From positions 1,922,001-1,986,000 of the forward strand of contig JADWQD010000002.1 in the NCBI GenBank assembly GCA_016110215.1: a stretch of 64,000 nt of DNA. The letters run 5' to 3'. This stretch comes from Capronia americana. Lineage: Eukaryota > Ascomycota > Eurotiomycetes > Chaetothyriales > Herpotrichiellaceae. Shown here in pieces: positions 1 to 12,963 of this stretch (position 1 is the first letter of the stretch; the number at the start of each line of letters is the position of its first letter). The position numbers and the translations under genes were made by a program. The notes beneath the pieces are model-generated. The model was not told where the DNA came from. It ran no database searches and was given only the letters and a program-made list of their open reading frames with translations.

Positions 1-3000
1 GTGGCTTCACCAAGCTCCACAGCGAAGCCCTCGATCCCTGTCTGGATCCCTTCCTTCGCTTCAGCTTTACCCCGATCTGCCTGATTTGACTCGCCCTCCC
101 CTCGTCTATCAGCTGGGCCCTCTGGATCAAACTTGATCCTTCTGGCGACTAGAGCCGTTTGCAAGCGAGTGGGTGCTCGCAGGGCTCTGTGCTATTGTTC
201 CCGTCCCGAGGATTGTGTATCGGCCGGTTTGCCATCGGTCGTTTTTTAAGCGCGTGACATTTCAACCCGTAATACAGCAGCACGAGGTGTCCCCATGGGC
301 CTTCGCGAGGTATACGTACTATACGGTGCTTGGCCATCAGAATGACGGAGGCGCTATTACGAGATGACTCTTGGCGAGCTGTAGCTCGAGGCTCTACAAC
401 CTGCGCCCACGACTTTCCGGTAGGTGGAGCAGTTCCAGAAACTGATGGCAATAGCTGCTCTGACAGGGCCCCTTTCTAACGGGAAACGACCAAGAATTGC
501 CCAATCTGTCACCGTGGGACCGTTGAAGTAGAGTCCGAGACGCTCCATCCTGTGTGCCTCCCCCACATTCAAAGCCTTGCACGGCACGTACCCGCCACAG
601 AATCGTCCCAGTCGCTGTGATGGGTGATTATGTACAAGCGACTAGTGATTGCTGCCTCTGCGCCGCGCTGCCGGTGCGGTTTGGTCACGTCCGCGGCGCG
701 TACGAGTATCTCTTGCTCAGGTCAACAGCCCACAGTCCCCCACCCACAAAAAGACTCGAAACATCAACTTCCAGGCGCAGGATCGTGGTGGCTCTCAGGC
801 CTACATCTCGAGATGCTCAGGGACAAGAAGCCGCCTCTGCCAAGGTACAGCCACTGAAGCTTCTACACAGCACGCTAGCCAGCCTTGTGGGCCTTGCATT
901 TCTCTCTCGACAACTCCCCGATCAGTCAGCCATTACAAGTGTTCCTGTGTCCATGGCGCCGAGTATCAAGATGGAGTTGAAGAGAATCCTCGAGAGCTTG
1001 GCTAATCCAGCGCATAGAACCTGCCACAAAGGGGCCAAAATACTTGCCCTATCAATTTCGAAAGAACCGCGTCCCTATCCGCGCAGGTGAGATGGACTTG
1101 GTGTTTCCACCGGCCCCGTGTTGCCACAGCTGAACCCTGACTGCTGGAGTCTTGTGGAACCACGCGCAGTCATTAGGATGCACCGCTTCCCTCCCTTGGC
1201 GAGCATGACAACTGACGGGGAGACCAGGCTCTTTGACTCAGCCGGAACGAATACTCAGGTGGTCGGAAGATACTCTACAACCATACCAAGAGTGCGGTGG
1301 ACATCGTCTCACTAGAGCTGACGATGCAGCAATAGAACTGCAAGCACTGTGCCTGTGGACACTTGTGTCAGGACTCGCGCATACAGAGGCGATTACCGTT
1401 TGGCCCCCTCACTTGTATTGATGTACGCATCTGGAAGACGCCATGTATGCCATCTTGAGCCCTGGCTGAAGCACGAGAGAAGATTGACGTGAAATGTTTG
1501 TCTGGAGGATGCATCTTTGCAGGGATGCCGCCAGCCTGCCAGGGGGAAGGGGGTTGATCTCCTCGGCTCCTCCTCCTACTCCTCCTGCTGCTGCTGGTGC
1601 TGCTACTCTTGCTCCTGCCCCTGAGCCCAACGCACAGCAGGCGGGAGCCACTTCCCTCTGGCAGTCCCTGCAATCTCGAGAGGTCCTTAGCTATCAGTGA
1701 CTCCATGCCTATCTGAGGGTCAATGGTAAAAGTCAAGCACTGGTGCAGCGTACTGTCATTATTGTTTCCATCAGTTGACATTCAGGCGTTAGCTACCACG
1801 GCGTCGTCTTTCACAACTACATTTACAAATGTACTGATTTGAACAGCGGCACCCGTTCAACTTGGTGTCCCCTATCGCTGCCACACCACTTGCTTTCTGC
1901 GTCATTGCTGCCTTCGAACCACATCGTCACCACCACCTTTCACGTCTACTGCAAAGTCACCATGCTTTCATCTTGTCTCTTTTCCATTACGTCCGCCAAG
2001 ACATAGACCTCGGAGAGAACAAGCTGGAAAACGAGGTGGAGAGATGATTCAATCGTCAAGAACAATACCCAAGAAAGAGGCGGACTAGTCAGCCCAGACA
2101 GTTGCACAGATGCCATACAAGAACCCACAAACTGGTGCAGAGACGAGACTCGGCCAGGGAACCTTTCGCGACGGCACGGACAACGTCCAAGCGAAGGTTT
2201 GAGGGACCTTCGCAGCTGAAGTCCGGCTGAGACCAAACACTCGCGATCACGACGGGGTCTGCTGTCATGGACAGCCTCTATTGATGAGGAACATTGTGGC
2301 AACGCTGTGCTCGGTCCGCCACCCCTGCGGTGGTATACACACAAGGAAGGGTATTGAAATAGACTGCATGTCTCATGACTCTGCCGTGTCGTTTATCCAG
2401 CTACAGTCGACGGCATATCATCGAAGGGGGTCTGTTCTCGGCCAAATCCCGAACGAGCCATGTCCGTCCATCCACTCGTATAGCACCCTTGCCTGCCTAG
2501 GCATCCAATGACCTTCCCAACACAGCATGTGCCGCACCGCAGGATACGGAACACCATCGTGCCCGCGCGTCTTCGAATATTTACTCTGCCGCTCGAAACG
2601 AACATCATGTCGTCCATTCACGACGCGTTGGCCGCGGTTCAGATCTCCATCTCGTTCTCCCGTCGCACCGCGTAAGCCGCCCCAACATTGGCAGGTCCGC
2701 GCGGCGATATTGCTTCACATCATCCAAGTCCGCGCGGTGTTCTTCACTGAGGCATACACCCGATCACAGTGACTCAGCAGATCTCCATATCCTGCATGGG
2801 GAGTCGGAGTTGCCTGACTGGTGGACCTCTAGAGCTCGCATAGTGCAGGCAGATCGCCGTATCGATCCTTTCCATGTTGCCAGACCGGACCTTCCAATCC
2901 TTAATTGGACTTCACTTGTAGTCACCGCTTCAGCCCTAACGGAGGTTGGCCGTCTTTGTCATGCGCCGAATTTTCGCACGGCGCTTCTGTGAATATGCTT

Positions 3001-3906
3001 AGCAAATACAAATCTTGGGCCCAAATGCTTACAAAAGACACGGCACGTTGAGCTCTCTCCACAGTTGACATCACCAGAGTGCAGTCCCCTCGAAAGCGAC
3101 AGACCCAAGTCATCAAGGGCCTCTGTGGGTGTATACAGGCCTTTGCCAGCATGAACCAAAGTCGAGAACCTCAACGTGTATGGTGTACACAGGCCCACTA
3201 TCAATCAGCCCGCCATCATACCGCCATCGTACAAACACAAGGAGTCAATAATTACGTTACCCACCACCTAGCGGTCACCTCTAGCGCTGGCTAGCCCGTA
3301 GGTAGGGACAGTTCTTCCAAATCGCTGCCAAACAATCCGCCATGCACAAGAATTCAAATATCACACAGTACCCGTTCCGCTCCCTGGCCCAATGAAAAAC
3401 CCTGTCTGATTTTTGGCGGCAGGTGTGCGTGCAGGATTGCAGGACGGAGGCGAGGTCTTACTTAGCAACCGCCGGAAGAGAAAGGCAAAGTGGAAACGAT
3501 GCAAAAACCCGATACAGGACAAGTCCAACCCGAGTATATACCCAGTAGGGAATAGGCCGGCACTTTGGGGTACTGTAGGAACAGATACTTTACTGTATTC
3601 GACGATGGTGCGGAGCCTCTTTAGCCCTTGGCTTTGGCCTCCCTATCTACTCGTACCTGGATTACTCGAGAACGAAAACATATACGGTTTGATCCAAGAG
3701 GGTGAGTACAGGCCGCTTTAGCCTGAGCCATTGACTGAGCCTCACTGAGCACTCCCTGGAGCTGCGCCTGGCGCCTCAGCGACCGGCTAAACCTGCCTCT
3801 CAACTGGGCAAGACCATCGTCGGCAACCTGGAAGATCCCCTTGCCCTTACAAGCCCGTTTGTGATGCTGGCCGCGCTGTATGTGACATGTATCTTCGCGC
3901 GGGACA
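1..3906. other. Gene-poor stretch, no convincing gene
   Basis: I see no recognisable protein family on either strand. The longest open frames (554-1090 on +, 1368-1781 on -) are low-complexity or unremarkable, and the first has no ATG at its 5' end. A CTC/CTG-rich trinucleotide tract lies at about 1566-1613 and accounts for the serine- and arginine-rich antisense frame there. Nothing supports an RNA gene or an intact mobile element. Confidence 0.5.
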
Positions 3907-4160
3907 GAGAGTCGCCTCTTTGATGATAATCCGACCGTTGGCATCCCATACAAGATATCACCTATTCCAGCGATCCTATGTCAGGAAACTTCCAGCCAGA
4001 ATCCGTTTACCCGTTCCGCGACCATTTCCTGATACTGAGAGTCGCCTCTTTGATGATAATACGACCGGTTGGCATTCAATACAAGATATCACCTATTCCA
4101 GCGATCCTATGTCATGAAAACTTCCAGCCAGAATCCGTTTACCCGTTCCGCGACCATTTC
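3907..4160. repeat. Diverged tandem duplication, two units of about 127 bp
   Basis: Unit 1 (3907-4036) and unit 2 (4037-4160) both start with GAGAGTCGCCTCTTTGATGA and run on in the same order through the shared words CACCTATTCCAGCGATCC and CCAGCCAGAATCCGTTTACC. They differ by a handful of substitutions and 1-base indels. The array ends just 3' of the ABC transporter stop codon, so it may lie in or near that gene's 3' UTR. Confidence 0.9.
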
Positions 4161-4179
4161 ATGCTGACAATCGTACTAC

Positions 4180-7100
4180 TTAATATACCCTGGCGTTCTC
4201 GGCGCGCTTTTCCAAGGGCAGCTTTTCCCACCGTCCCGTCAGGACTCTTCGACAGTGCCTGCCCACGGTGCGGATCCAGCCATAAGTGGTGTTCAGCCTT
4301 CTCCGTCTCCCGCCCGTTCCCACCTTGCCGCGCCACTTTTTCATCCTGAAGGTGTAATAGAGGATAGGGATCATGCAGAGATCGAACGCCACATACGCCC
4401 AGACGAGACCAAAGTTGCGCCAGCGCAGCGACCACGAGATGCCCCGCGGGCTCAAGTACTGGTCCGCGAGGGAGAGCTGGCAGTACTCGCAGTTGCTCGT
4501 CGCCGTGGGGTTGTATAATTGGCCGGGAGCCACTTGGAGATAAGGGGCGAGGTACTCGCCGCAGGTCATGTTGGGTGGCGCGTTGAAGATGCTCAATTCG
4601 TTCTGGGCGCACTCGACTCTCCGGTCGTGCAGAGCGGTGCCGACGATCCCATCAATGATGTAGGTGAAGGGGCTGACACGGTACATGAACATCCAGAAGC
4701 CCGGTAATGCATTCGGCGGTTGGAGCACACTGTCCAATGGAAGATGAAATCAGCAGCCGGGAGATATAGGTAGAAGGGACTGACTGGCTTGGAAAGATCA
4801 CTCACCCATTGAAGATCACACACATGGCAAACATGAGGGTCGCGATGATGCCGGCGGTCTCTGCGTCAGGCAGAGCGGCGATGATCATTTGGGAAAACGT
4901 GCTTGCATATACAAAGAACTGGATGCAGAAAAGCAAGATAATGCCTTGTCGCTGAGAAGATTGGATCCTGCGAGACTCTGCGCTTAGCCGAGGACACACA
5001 TACAAAATCGTCCAGAACAGAGACTCACCCAAAGACGGCGTAAAAGTAGGATGCATACACCATGATTCCAAGCAGAATTTGGTAAGGGATCTCCACGAAG
5101 ATGTTGGCCAGGAGGAAGGCAACGTAGGAATAGGCCTTGGACGGGCGCTCGCGGACCTCGTACAGCGATCTCTGAGTGACGAAGCGAGGAATGATCTGTT
5201 GAATCAAAGCCGTAAATATCGAGGTCAGCATGAAGACACTGAACAACGTGTTTTGCAGTCCCTGCTGAGAGCTGTTCGATTGGAAAAAAGAGAAACCGAT
5301 GAACCTATTGATGATGGGTCAGCAATCATGTACCCAACAGGTGAGCTGTTGGATCCGCACTGACAGTGCTGAAGCGACTCCAAGGCCAAACTTGTGCCAA
5401 ATATACCCGGGAATTCTCCAGTACTGTTGAAAGGCTCGGATGGTCGTGTAGTAAGTCTGGGTGTAGAAAGGCGCGGCAAACTGAGCCTGGTCTTCGTGAG
5501 CATTTCCCTCTGTCTGGATTTTGCTTGTTTCCTGATTGATTCGGTCCAGCTCCGCAAGCATGCTCTTGTTCTCCTCGCTTGATCTCCAGATCTGGACCCA
5601 GTCACGATTGGCTTCAGCACTAGCCGCGGGATTGACGGTTTCCAAGATGTACTCGGCCACATTTTCCGAGGAGCTACAGGGTCTAGCTCCGTGCCTTTCG
5701 AAGTAATTCGTCAGCGTTTGCGAATTGGGGCCGATTTCACCAAAGTACACGGTGCGACCTCCATTAGTCAGAAAAAGGAGTCGATCAAACTCCTCGAATA
5801 GCATCGCACTGGGCTGGTGGATGGTCGATAGCACCGCTTGCCCGTGGTTGGCAAGCTTTCGTAGGAAACTCAGGATAGCCCAGGAGGTTTGAGAGTCCAG
5901 TCCACTGGTTGGTTCATCTAGGAAGAGAAGAAGTGCAGGTTTGGCGGCGAGCTCGACTCCAATCGTAAGGAATTTCCGTTGCTCGACATTCAGGCCTTCT
6001 CCTAGCACGCCGACAACGGCCTCGGCGAAGTCTTCCATATTGAGCATCTGCAATAGCATCAGCATGTTTGTGAGTATTTGGGACAGTATGATGTTCTCTG
6101 ACTTTGATGACTTCCTCCACGTACTCGTATTTTTCCTTTTTGGACACTGACTTCGGCTGACGGAGCACAGCACTGAAGCGCAATGCTTCACGAACAGTCG
6201 ATGTCTCCAGGTGGAGATCTTGCTGCTGAACATAACCTGTTCCGTTGTTTAGTTCACGAGTCAAACTCAAACTAAAGGCCTTTCGAGAGATATTCCTACC
6301 TGTTTTCCTTTGGAAACTGGGGCCCAGCGGCTTCCCATCGACGAAAATGTCACCAGTGATAATCCCGGTCGAGGTCCGCTGGGCTAATACATCTAGGAGC
6401 GTCGTCTTGCCAGCCCCTGAGACTCCCATAAGAGCGGTTAGTGTTCCAGGCTTGATCCAGCCGGACACTTGGTCAAGTAATCTGCGGGTGCCGTCCTTGA
6501 CCGGAATGTCGTAGCTGACATCGCGCCAGGCAAAGATGGATTTCTGTGGGGTGATTGCCTGGATATGTTCATCTTGAATCTCGTGTCTTTCGGTTATGGC
6601 GACATTTGCGTCAGGAGACGCTTGGTCTGAGTGTCTCAAGCCCTCCACGATGTACTGTGGTACATGTCCGCGTCGGAAGAGTAAGATTTCTCCCTTGCTT
6701 GTCGGCTGTGAGTTAATTTCCGTTACGCCCAAGTAGGTGATCATGAAGAAGCCCAAAAAGCCAATGATTATGCCGAGATTCCGCCAAAGGTGGTTATAAC
6801 TGTATAGGAAAGAGGTCTCGAGATACCTGTCCCCAGATACCGCAGATTGACCGACAATCGACCCAGGGACCGAGCAAATAAACGTGTCCCCGAGTCTGTT
6901 CGGATATGCAGGAATGAAGCTGTCGACATAATCAGAACAATACAGACATAGACCAAAGATGCGAGCTTACCTGCCGCATGGAAATTTCCTTCCGTGGAAT
7001 TCGTTGACCAGGAGAGCTTCAAATGTATATGCAACGGGGTTGCACCACGAAAGCCATTTGAACCAGGGGTGCATGTTTGGCCGAGGTATTGTAAACCCAG

Positions 7101-9427
7101 TGTAAATGACCATGGCCAGGACAAGAACAGCAGCGATGGCCAGTGCTTGGGAGATTGTCTTGGTAGCCGCACCAATCGTTCTGAATAAGCCTGTCATGGC
7201 CAATCTTGTCAAAAGCCCGAAAAGAAAGAAGATGAAGAATGGTCCAGCCTCCTTCCTCAGCCCTCCCAAGAAATACAAAACGACATTGAAGATCACCGCC
7301 GTCAGGAATTGAACCGGCAGATCCGCTATCACGGTTGCTAGCGCCTCTGTGAATGGATGATGGAAACTATTGCCAAGTCAGTATGAACGGGCGCCGAGAT
7401 GAGAGCGATGAATATGAAGTCCTTCAGACCTTAACCTCGGGCTACTTACGCATAGGAGACTTGCTTTTCGACGATGGGTCTTTGGTCGTACAATCGATTG
7501 ATCTCTGTGACGGAAACAAGTGCATTGAGTAAAACTGCCATAAAAATGACAGAACCCTTTGCGAAAAAGCTGTTGGTGTCATTTATTGTCCCGTAAAAGG
7601 CGGAGCCGATGATCAGGGACATGCTTCCTTGTCCGATGATTAAGGTGAGTCGGATAGCCTTCTCATTCCACAGCCGTTGGAAACCTCGCTTCGTACAAAT
7701 CTGAATCTGCTTCAGGGTCGAAACGGTGTATGGCGAAGTTGGAGGAACATGATGTGCTTGTACAGCTCGGCGTGCCTCTGGTGTGCTCGAAAAATGATAT
7801 TAGCCATGCGTCCTGTTGGACCCAGGAAATTAGGACGATAAGGTGTACGTGAGGACTCACCCTTGAACTCCGTGGCGGCAACGGAGTCGGATACTTCCTC
7901 TTCGTGTCTCTTGATCTCTTGCCGCAGGGACATATAAAATTCAGACTTTTGCCAGTATTCTTCGAATTCGGCTGCAGTTCGAGGGACCTTCGCCTCGTAT
8001 CCTGGTCGTGGTTGCCTCTCTTGTACATTTGTGACCGACGTCAAGAAGTCAGGGGTTGTCTGGCGAGGAGGGCAGAGCCAACCCATGTCTGCAAAATATT
8101 TCTTCGCGGACTTGGTTGGACCAAAGTAGATCTCTCTCCCCTCGTAGAGTACCACCACTTTGTCAAAAACGTCGTACATGGCTTGAGATGCTTGATAAGC
8201 CGCAACTGCTTGAGCAGTACCGGCCAAATCGGCACTCAACCTCAGGGTACGCACGAAGGAGAGTGCAGATGAAGCGTCCAAACCCCGCGTGCTATTGTCC
8301 CAAAACCCCAAGGGCGAGAACGACAGCAGCATCTCCGCAATACTGACCCGCTTGAGAAACAGTTTAGCATGCTTCATGCCAAAGCAACTTGCGGCTCACC
8401 TTTCTTTCTCCTCCAGATGCACCTCGAACGTACGCATTTCCTACTTTCGTATTTTGGACATGGGTTAATCCGCAAACTGCCATTGCGACGGCTGTCATTT
8501 TCTCAACGTGCTCTCTTCGAGTCTTTCCGAGGGCTCGGTTTGCCGGAGTGCGCATCGCGGCGGCAAATTCTAGAGTTTGTTTGATGGTCAAATGGGGGAA
8601 ATGTCTCTCGATTTCGGCGTTATAGATGATCTCGCCCTTGAAATTCTTGATCATCTCGCGTTGAGGTATTCCTGCTCGACTGTCAGATTGGCAGAGCATA
8701 TACCTGAGAATGGGTGGAACATACCACTGTAATGTATTGTCGAGTCACTTCCTACTTTCAAGCCATGGAGCTCTCCTGCCAAGGTCTTCAACAGTGTCGA
8801 GCACCCACTTCCAGGGCGCCCAAGGACCAACAGCATCTCTCCCGGCTTCACAATGCCTTCAAACCCAGTAATGATCCTTCTCTGGGGCTTCTTTGCGAGG
8901 CGGAGCCACTCATGTAAGTGTACTGGAGCAAAAAGATAAGATGCCACCGTCGGCTGGAGATTCATGGCGATTCCAGAGCCTGAGACGTTCAGATTTTTGA
9001 ATGCAACAGAGGCGCGTCGTAGTTTGATGTTTGCGCCCTCTGCTGCTCTCAGGACAGCTATGGTCCATTTGCGCACGTCGAAGTTAGGTGCGGTAGGATC
9101 CAAAACCGGATCATAAGATCCAACGGCCTTTTTGACATCGCCATCAGTTGATATGTAGTGCAAGCATCTATATTAGCCCGAAGTGAATCTTACCTTCAAA
9201 CCGCTGGCAACCCGTGTGAGCTCAGCACGACTCTGTTGCATAACCGAATCATAGTCATTGTCATGGTTACTGCTATCGTCATCGTCATCGTCATCGTCAC
9301 TGTTGCTGTTAATCGACTTGGTAGGCTGGTGCTCTCCCTCCACGTGGAACCAGCCGTCCGCATTCAGGTTTGGAGGATGTTTTTCACCATCTTCAACGTC
9401 TAATGGTTCTTGAGCGCTTGACGCCAT
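4180..9427 (-). CDS. PDR-type (ABC-G) full-size ABC transporter
   Basis: Probable plasma-membrane drug or lipid efflux pump of the fungal PDR family, layout NBD1-TMD1-NBD2-TMD2. I read 12 exons: 9427-9194, 9127-8725, 8671-8401, 8351-7861, 7777-7450, 7366-6971, 6919-6300, 6236-6103, 6047-5365, 5304-5029, 4967-4806 and 4729-4180, totalling 4548 nt or 1515 aa, usual for the family. NBD1 has the degenerate Walker A GRPGSGCST near residue 181, with Cys in place of Lys, then GERKRVSIAE and FWDNSTRGLD. NBD2 has the canonical Walker A GVSGAGKTT near residue 872, the degenerate signature LNVEQRK and Walker B LLFLDEPTSGLD. This asymmetry is diagnostic of PDR pumps. The motif VSGDRYL occurs after TMD1. 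An Asp run near the N-terminus (9274-9299) is a coding microsatellite. No frame break remains once introns are placed. The substrate cannot be read from sequence. Confidence 0.95.
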
Positions 9428-10344
9428 GCGGATCGTAGTAAGGAAAGTTGTTCTGGCAAATGAGCAGCGAACAGGGCCGTGGTAAAAATGGTCATCGAAA
9501 CGAGGCGATCCCTCCTAAATACCCAGAGACGCCGGTCCGCCATGTCCCGCAGTGTTTGCATAAAGCGGCTCGGAGGCAGAGTCTGCAATACAAATCTCTC
9601 ATGCATGATTGATTGGTACTTTTTCGATCTTCTGACAGTGGGGTGGAATGATGGGAACATCGTATGATGTACACCAGACCGAGGTGTGACTGGGAAGGTT
9701 ACCCGGAGGTCTGTAAAAGACGTCACAGGCCGTATGGGCATTCTGCACCACACGTAATATTACCATAGTCTTCGCAAATAGTATTCACGGGACTCGAGAC
9801 CCCCTATAAAGGCGAGCAGCTGAATCTAAAGGAGAAGAGGAGGGATAGGGTGTCGTTCGCGACTACTCCTACCTATGTACCTACTGTCGGATGCGAGTCT
9901 CCCACCTTATACTTACCTACCTACCCGTACCTGTAAGCCTACCACAGTCACTTGATCGGACTTAGGGCAGTCAGCAAGGCTGCATCCCCGTGCCGCGTGC
10001 GTGCCACATACAGGATAGGTGGATGGATGGATGGATGGATGGATTGATATTTGTGTTTGTCGCGATATCATTCACAGCACCCGTACGAACCGTCCTCCTG
10101 CTGTACTCCGTATTCGCAGCCAGATACAGTACCTACCTACCCTACAGCATCCAGTGTGGCATTATTCCCATGCATCCTATCCCATCCCGTCCCATCCAAT
10201 TCGGAAACCCGTCCGGAATAGTACACCAGCCTGACACTTTTTATTCCTCGACCCTTGACCTTTTGACACCATTTCGCGTGTGCGTGTGCGTGTGCGTGTG
10301 CGTGTGCGGCGTGGGGCCCGACCACTAAGTCCCCAGTATGATTA
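9428..10344. other. Intergenic region with microsatellites
   Basis: This is the 5' flank of the ABC transporter and the 3' flank of the next F-box gene. It holds a GGAT tetranucleotide run (10021-10044), a GTGTGC hexanucleotide run (10276-10308) and scattered TACC and CCATCC words (about 9870-9950 and 10165-10200). I see no gene. Short frames in it arise from the repeats. Confidence 0.7.
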
Positions 10345-12963
10345 TTATAACCGTCCGTGCCGGGCCTTGAAAATCGAAATCTTGTCGTCGTAGAATAGAA
10401 TCTCTCTCAATCGCCACGTCGGATTCCGTCCATTCGGCCCACTTCCATCCCCGAATTGACTGCCCTCGTCTTCGTCACTGAGGTCATCTGCTTCGTTCGA
10501 GATGGCGTCAAAGTCACTGTCTTCATTCCCATCGGCGTTACCGCCTATTTCATCGTCGTGAGAGTCGTCGTGGTGGTTATGTGCCGCTGGCGGGATCCCA
10601 TCGGCGTCAGGGGCAATATCGTCTGCTGAGAGATCGGCGCCTGTCGAGGCAGAACCTTTTCGAGGAGAAGCGTACTCGAGAATTTCGAAACATTGCCCTT
10701 GAATGCCCAAGTAGCAGAGCTCGAGTTCGGGTCGCAATGCAACAATATCCAGGACTTGTAGAGCCGCTTCGCGGGAGTGCACGGTACCATTGACGTGCTC
10801 GGCAATGTGTGAGATGTGCAATGATCTCAAGGTGGTGGCGTGGGGTAATCTTCTCAAGAAGTAGTGCCAGTCCTTGTAGTCGATTGACATGCTGAGTTCG
10901 CGCAATTTCATCTTCCCGCTGGTAATGCAGGTAATCAAGTCGCGGTTGAAGACCCATCTCGTCCAGTTCGTGTTGGGTCGCTCGGAGTCTTCTGTTCTTA
11001 ATGTACTGTCGATGAGCAGTTTGGTCAGGCTGGATCGATGTCGTCGCACTGCGCCTTTGTATATCATGTCGACCGAGACGGGAGACTTGTAGGCCGTGTT
11101 TTCTTGCAGGAAAAGCCATTCCAGGCTGTCTGGGGCGAGGGTATCTTTGATGAATGCGATCAGCGAAGGAGACACCATGTCGGCGTGCAGTCTCTTCAGC
11201 TTGAGGTGGTAATCTGCCGCTGAAGGCGTGGGGGTGCTAGGTGTGCTGGTCTGCGAGCGGAGCGCCATCCCATTCGACGAGATCCTGAGTGGCGTGGATG
11301 AGACTCTTCGACGGCTGGATGGAGTGAAGCGTTTGCGAAGTGCCTTCCACAGCTGCTCATGATTTCGACAGCCGAGAAGAGTCAAAGTTGTCAGACGCGA
11401 CCAGTCGACTGCCTTGGAGAGCACTGCGATCGACAAGTACACCCGTTCCAGTTCGAGAGTCTCTAGCATCAATTTTCGAGTCGAGCGGCCTTCTTTGTTT
11501 GAGTCTAAGAATGAGTCATTGCCGTGGTTGGGATGGTCCTGCCTGGTGGTATTGGACGGGTTGGTGGACGTCCGTTGCTTTATTGCGGAGGCAGGAACCA
11601 TGTCTGACTCGTCGTCCTGTATGTTGTGAGCAGACATCAGGACACCTAACTGGTTGATCTCGGATGCAGGAACTAGTTCTTCGGCATCATCCTCTGGTTC
11701 TATTTCGCGGGTACCTTCGACAGTCGCATCCTCTGCGACAGCGTCCCGTTGTGGCTCAAGATTTGAAGAGGATCGGTTCTGTTTGTGGTGAGAAAATGCG
11801 TCGCAGAACCGGTGGACTAAAATCCCTAGCATACCACCCGGTCTTGGAGTTTGATCGCTCATCCCGGGAATGAGAGGAGGTAAGACAGGCGATCGTTCCT
11901 CCGACGGCCGTGCCCACATGTCGAACTGGGCGTGAGGAGCCATCCCCACTCTGAGTTCGTGAAGCCTTTCAAGAGATCTCTCTATGAGCACACTCATCTC
12001 TTCGGCGTAAGGTAGCTCGTCTATGTCAAGCACGCTCAAGCTCTTTAGTGGGGGTAGAATCGAGAAGGTCGGGAACTCCACACGCGGATACGGTGGGATC
12101 TGGAAGAGCGAGTTTGCAGGTCCAGCAAGGATGGACGGCAAGTTGGCATGCTGTGGTCCTGGGGGCGCGCCTGGTGGTGGAGGGGAAGCCAAAGGGCCTT
12201 GGTCTTGATTGTCATGCCAGCGGACCCAGACTCGTTCCAGGCGGCATGCTCGGCCGTCATTGCGATTTCCCAGCGAAGCCAGAGCCATCCAAACATCCCG
12301 AAGGACGCCTGTGGGCATATCCCAAATGAATGCTTCGAGGTTCCTCATTCTACCGACCGCGAGTGCCACCAAGGTACCGAGCATCTTTCCGCCTTCTTTC
12401 GTGATGAGGTATTCTTGCACCCAATCAGCCGGTCCGTTGCCCAGGCTGAATTTCCGTGTGAATTGTGCGAAATGATTGCCCCGACGAATGTTCTTTGATG
12501 TCGTTACAGGCTGGTGCTGGGGCGGCGGGTTATGGTGGCCGCATTGCTGACACTGATGTTGATCTTGATCTTGGTGCTGGTACGGAGCCTCGCCAAAGAC
12601 ATCTTGGGCCATTACCAACGTCGCCAACCCATAAGTCAAAGCGTCCACCCCCATGCGATTCTCAAAAGTAGCATTTGCATCGGGCCAGACAATATCAAAG
12701 CGCGCATAGATGTGAGGAATGACCAGTGCATGGAGGGCCGAGTGGGTCAAAGCGAGGGACGTGAGGTCGTTCGTGTGCGTGAGCTCTTTGAGAATAGCTT
12801 GAAGTATATCGACGGGCAGGTCGAGGAGGCGGAGAGGCTGCTTGTGAGCTGTGGCGGCATCACAGTCCTGCTTCTTTCCTTGCAGATGCTTCTCCAACAG
12901 GTCTTGGGTTACGGGGGCCCTCAGTTGCGCCGGGCCCTCTTCGACTTCCACCGTCGCTTCCAT
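10345..12963 (-). CDS. F-box protein with acidic tail
   Basis: Single-exon gene for 872 aa. An F-box lies near residues 45-90 (LLDLPVDILQAILKEL, then a SLALTHSALHALVIPHIY-like second half). This would bind Skp1 and place the protein as the substrate adaptor of an SCF ubiquitin ligase. The middle is long and has leucine-rich stretches that could form irregular LRRs. It includes a Ser/Thr/Pro-rich linker. The last 100 residues contain a dense Asp/Glu tract and end in a basic tail (IFKARHGRL). I start at the ATG at 12963 because the frame upstream has only non-ATG codons before a stop. The target is unknown. It is transcribed divergently from the F-box gene at 14249. Confidence 0.85.
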   Translation of the reverse strand: MEATVEVEEGPAQLRAPVTQDLLEKHLQGKKQDCDAATAHKQPLRLLDLPVDILQAILKELTHTNDLTSLALTHSALHALVIPHIYARFDIVWPDANATFENRMGVDALTYGLATLVMAQDVFGEAPYQHQDQDQHQCQQCGHHNPPPQHQPVTTSKNIRRGNHFAQFTRKFSLGNGPADWVQEYLITKEGGKMLGTLVALAVGRMRNLEAFIWDMPTGVLRDVWMALASLGNRNDGRACRLERVWVRWHDNQDQGPLASPPPPGAPPGPQHANLPSILAGPANSLFQIPPYPRVEFPTFSILPPLKSLSVLDIDELPYAEEMSVLIERSLERLHELRVGMAPHAQFDMWARPSEERSPVLPPLIPGMSDQTPRPGGMLGILVHRFCDAFSHHKQNRSSSNLEPQRDAVAEDATVEGTREIEPEDDAEELVPASEINQLGVLMSAHNIQDDESDMVPASAIKQRTSTNPSNTTRQDHPNHGNDSFLDSNKEGRSTRKLMLETLELERVYLSIAVLSKAVDWSRLTTLTLLGCRNHEQLWKALRKRFTPSSRRRVSSTPLRISSNGMALRSQTSTPSTPTPSAADYHLKLKRLHADMVSPSLIAFIKDTLAPDSLEWLFLQENTAYKSPVSVDMIYKGAVRRHRSSLTKLLIDSTLRTEDSERPNTNWTRWVFNRDLITCITSGKMKLRELSMSIDYKDWHYFLRRLPHATTLRSLHISHIAEHVNGTVHSREAALQVLDIVALRPELELCYLGIQGQCFEILEYASPRKGSASTGADLSADDIAPDADGIPPAAHNHHDDSHDDEIGGNADGNEDSDFDAISNEADDLSDEDEGSQFGDGSGPNGRNPTWRLREILFYDDKISIFKARHGRL

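Noticed and set aside
554..1090. 178-aa open frame near the left edge
   Set aside because: It starts at a GTG, has no recognisable domain and overlaps frames of similar length in other phases.
7700..7900. Apparent frameshift in the ABC transporter between NBD1 and TMD1
   Set aside because: It disappears with an 83-bp intron at 7778-7860 (GTGAGT to CACCAG), which joins FKE to ARRAVQ in frame, and the total coding length is divisible by three.
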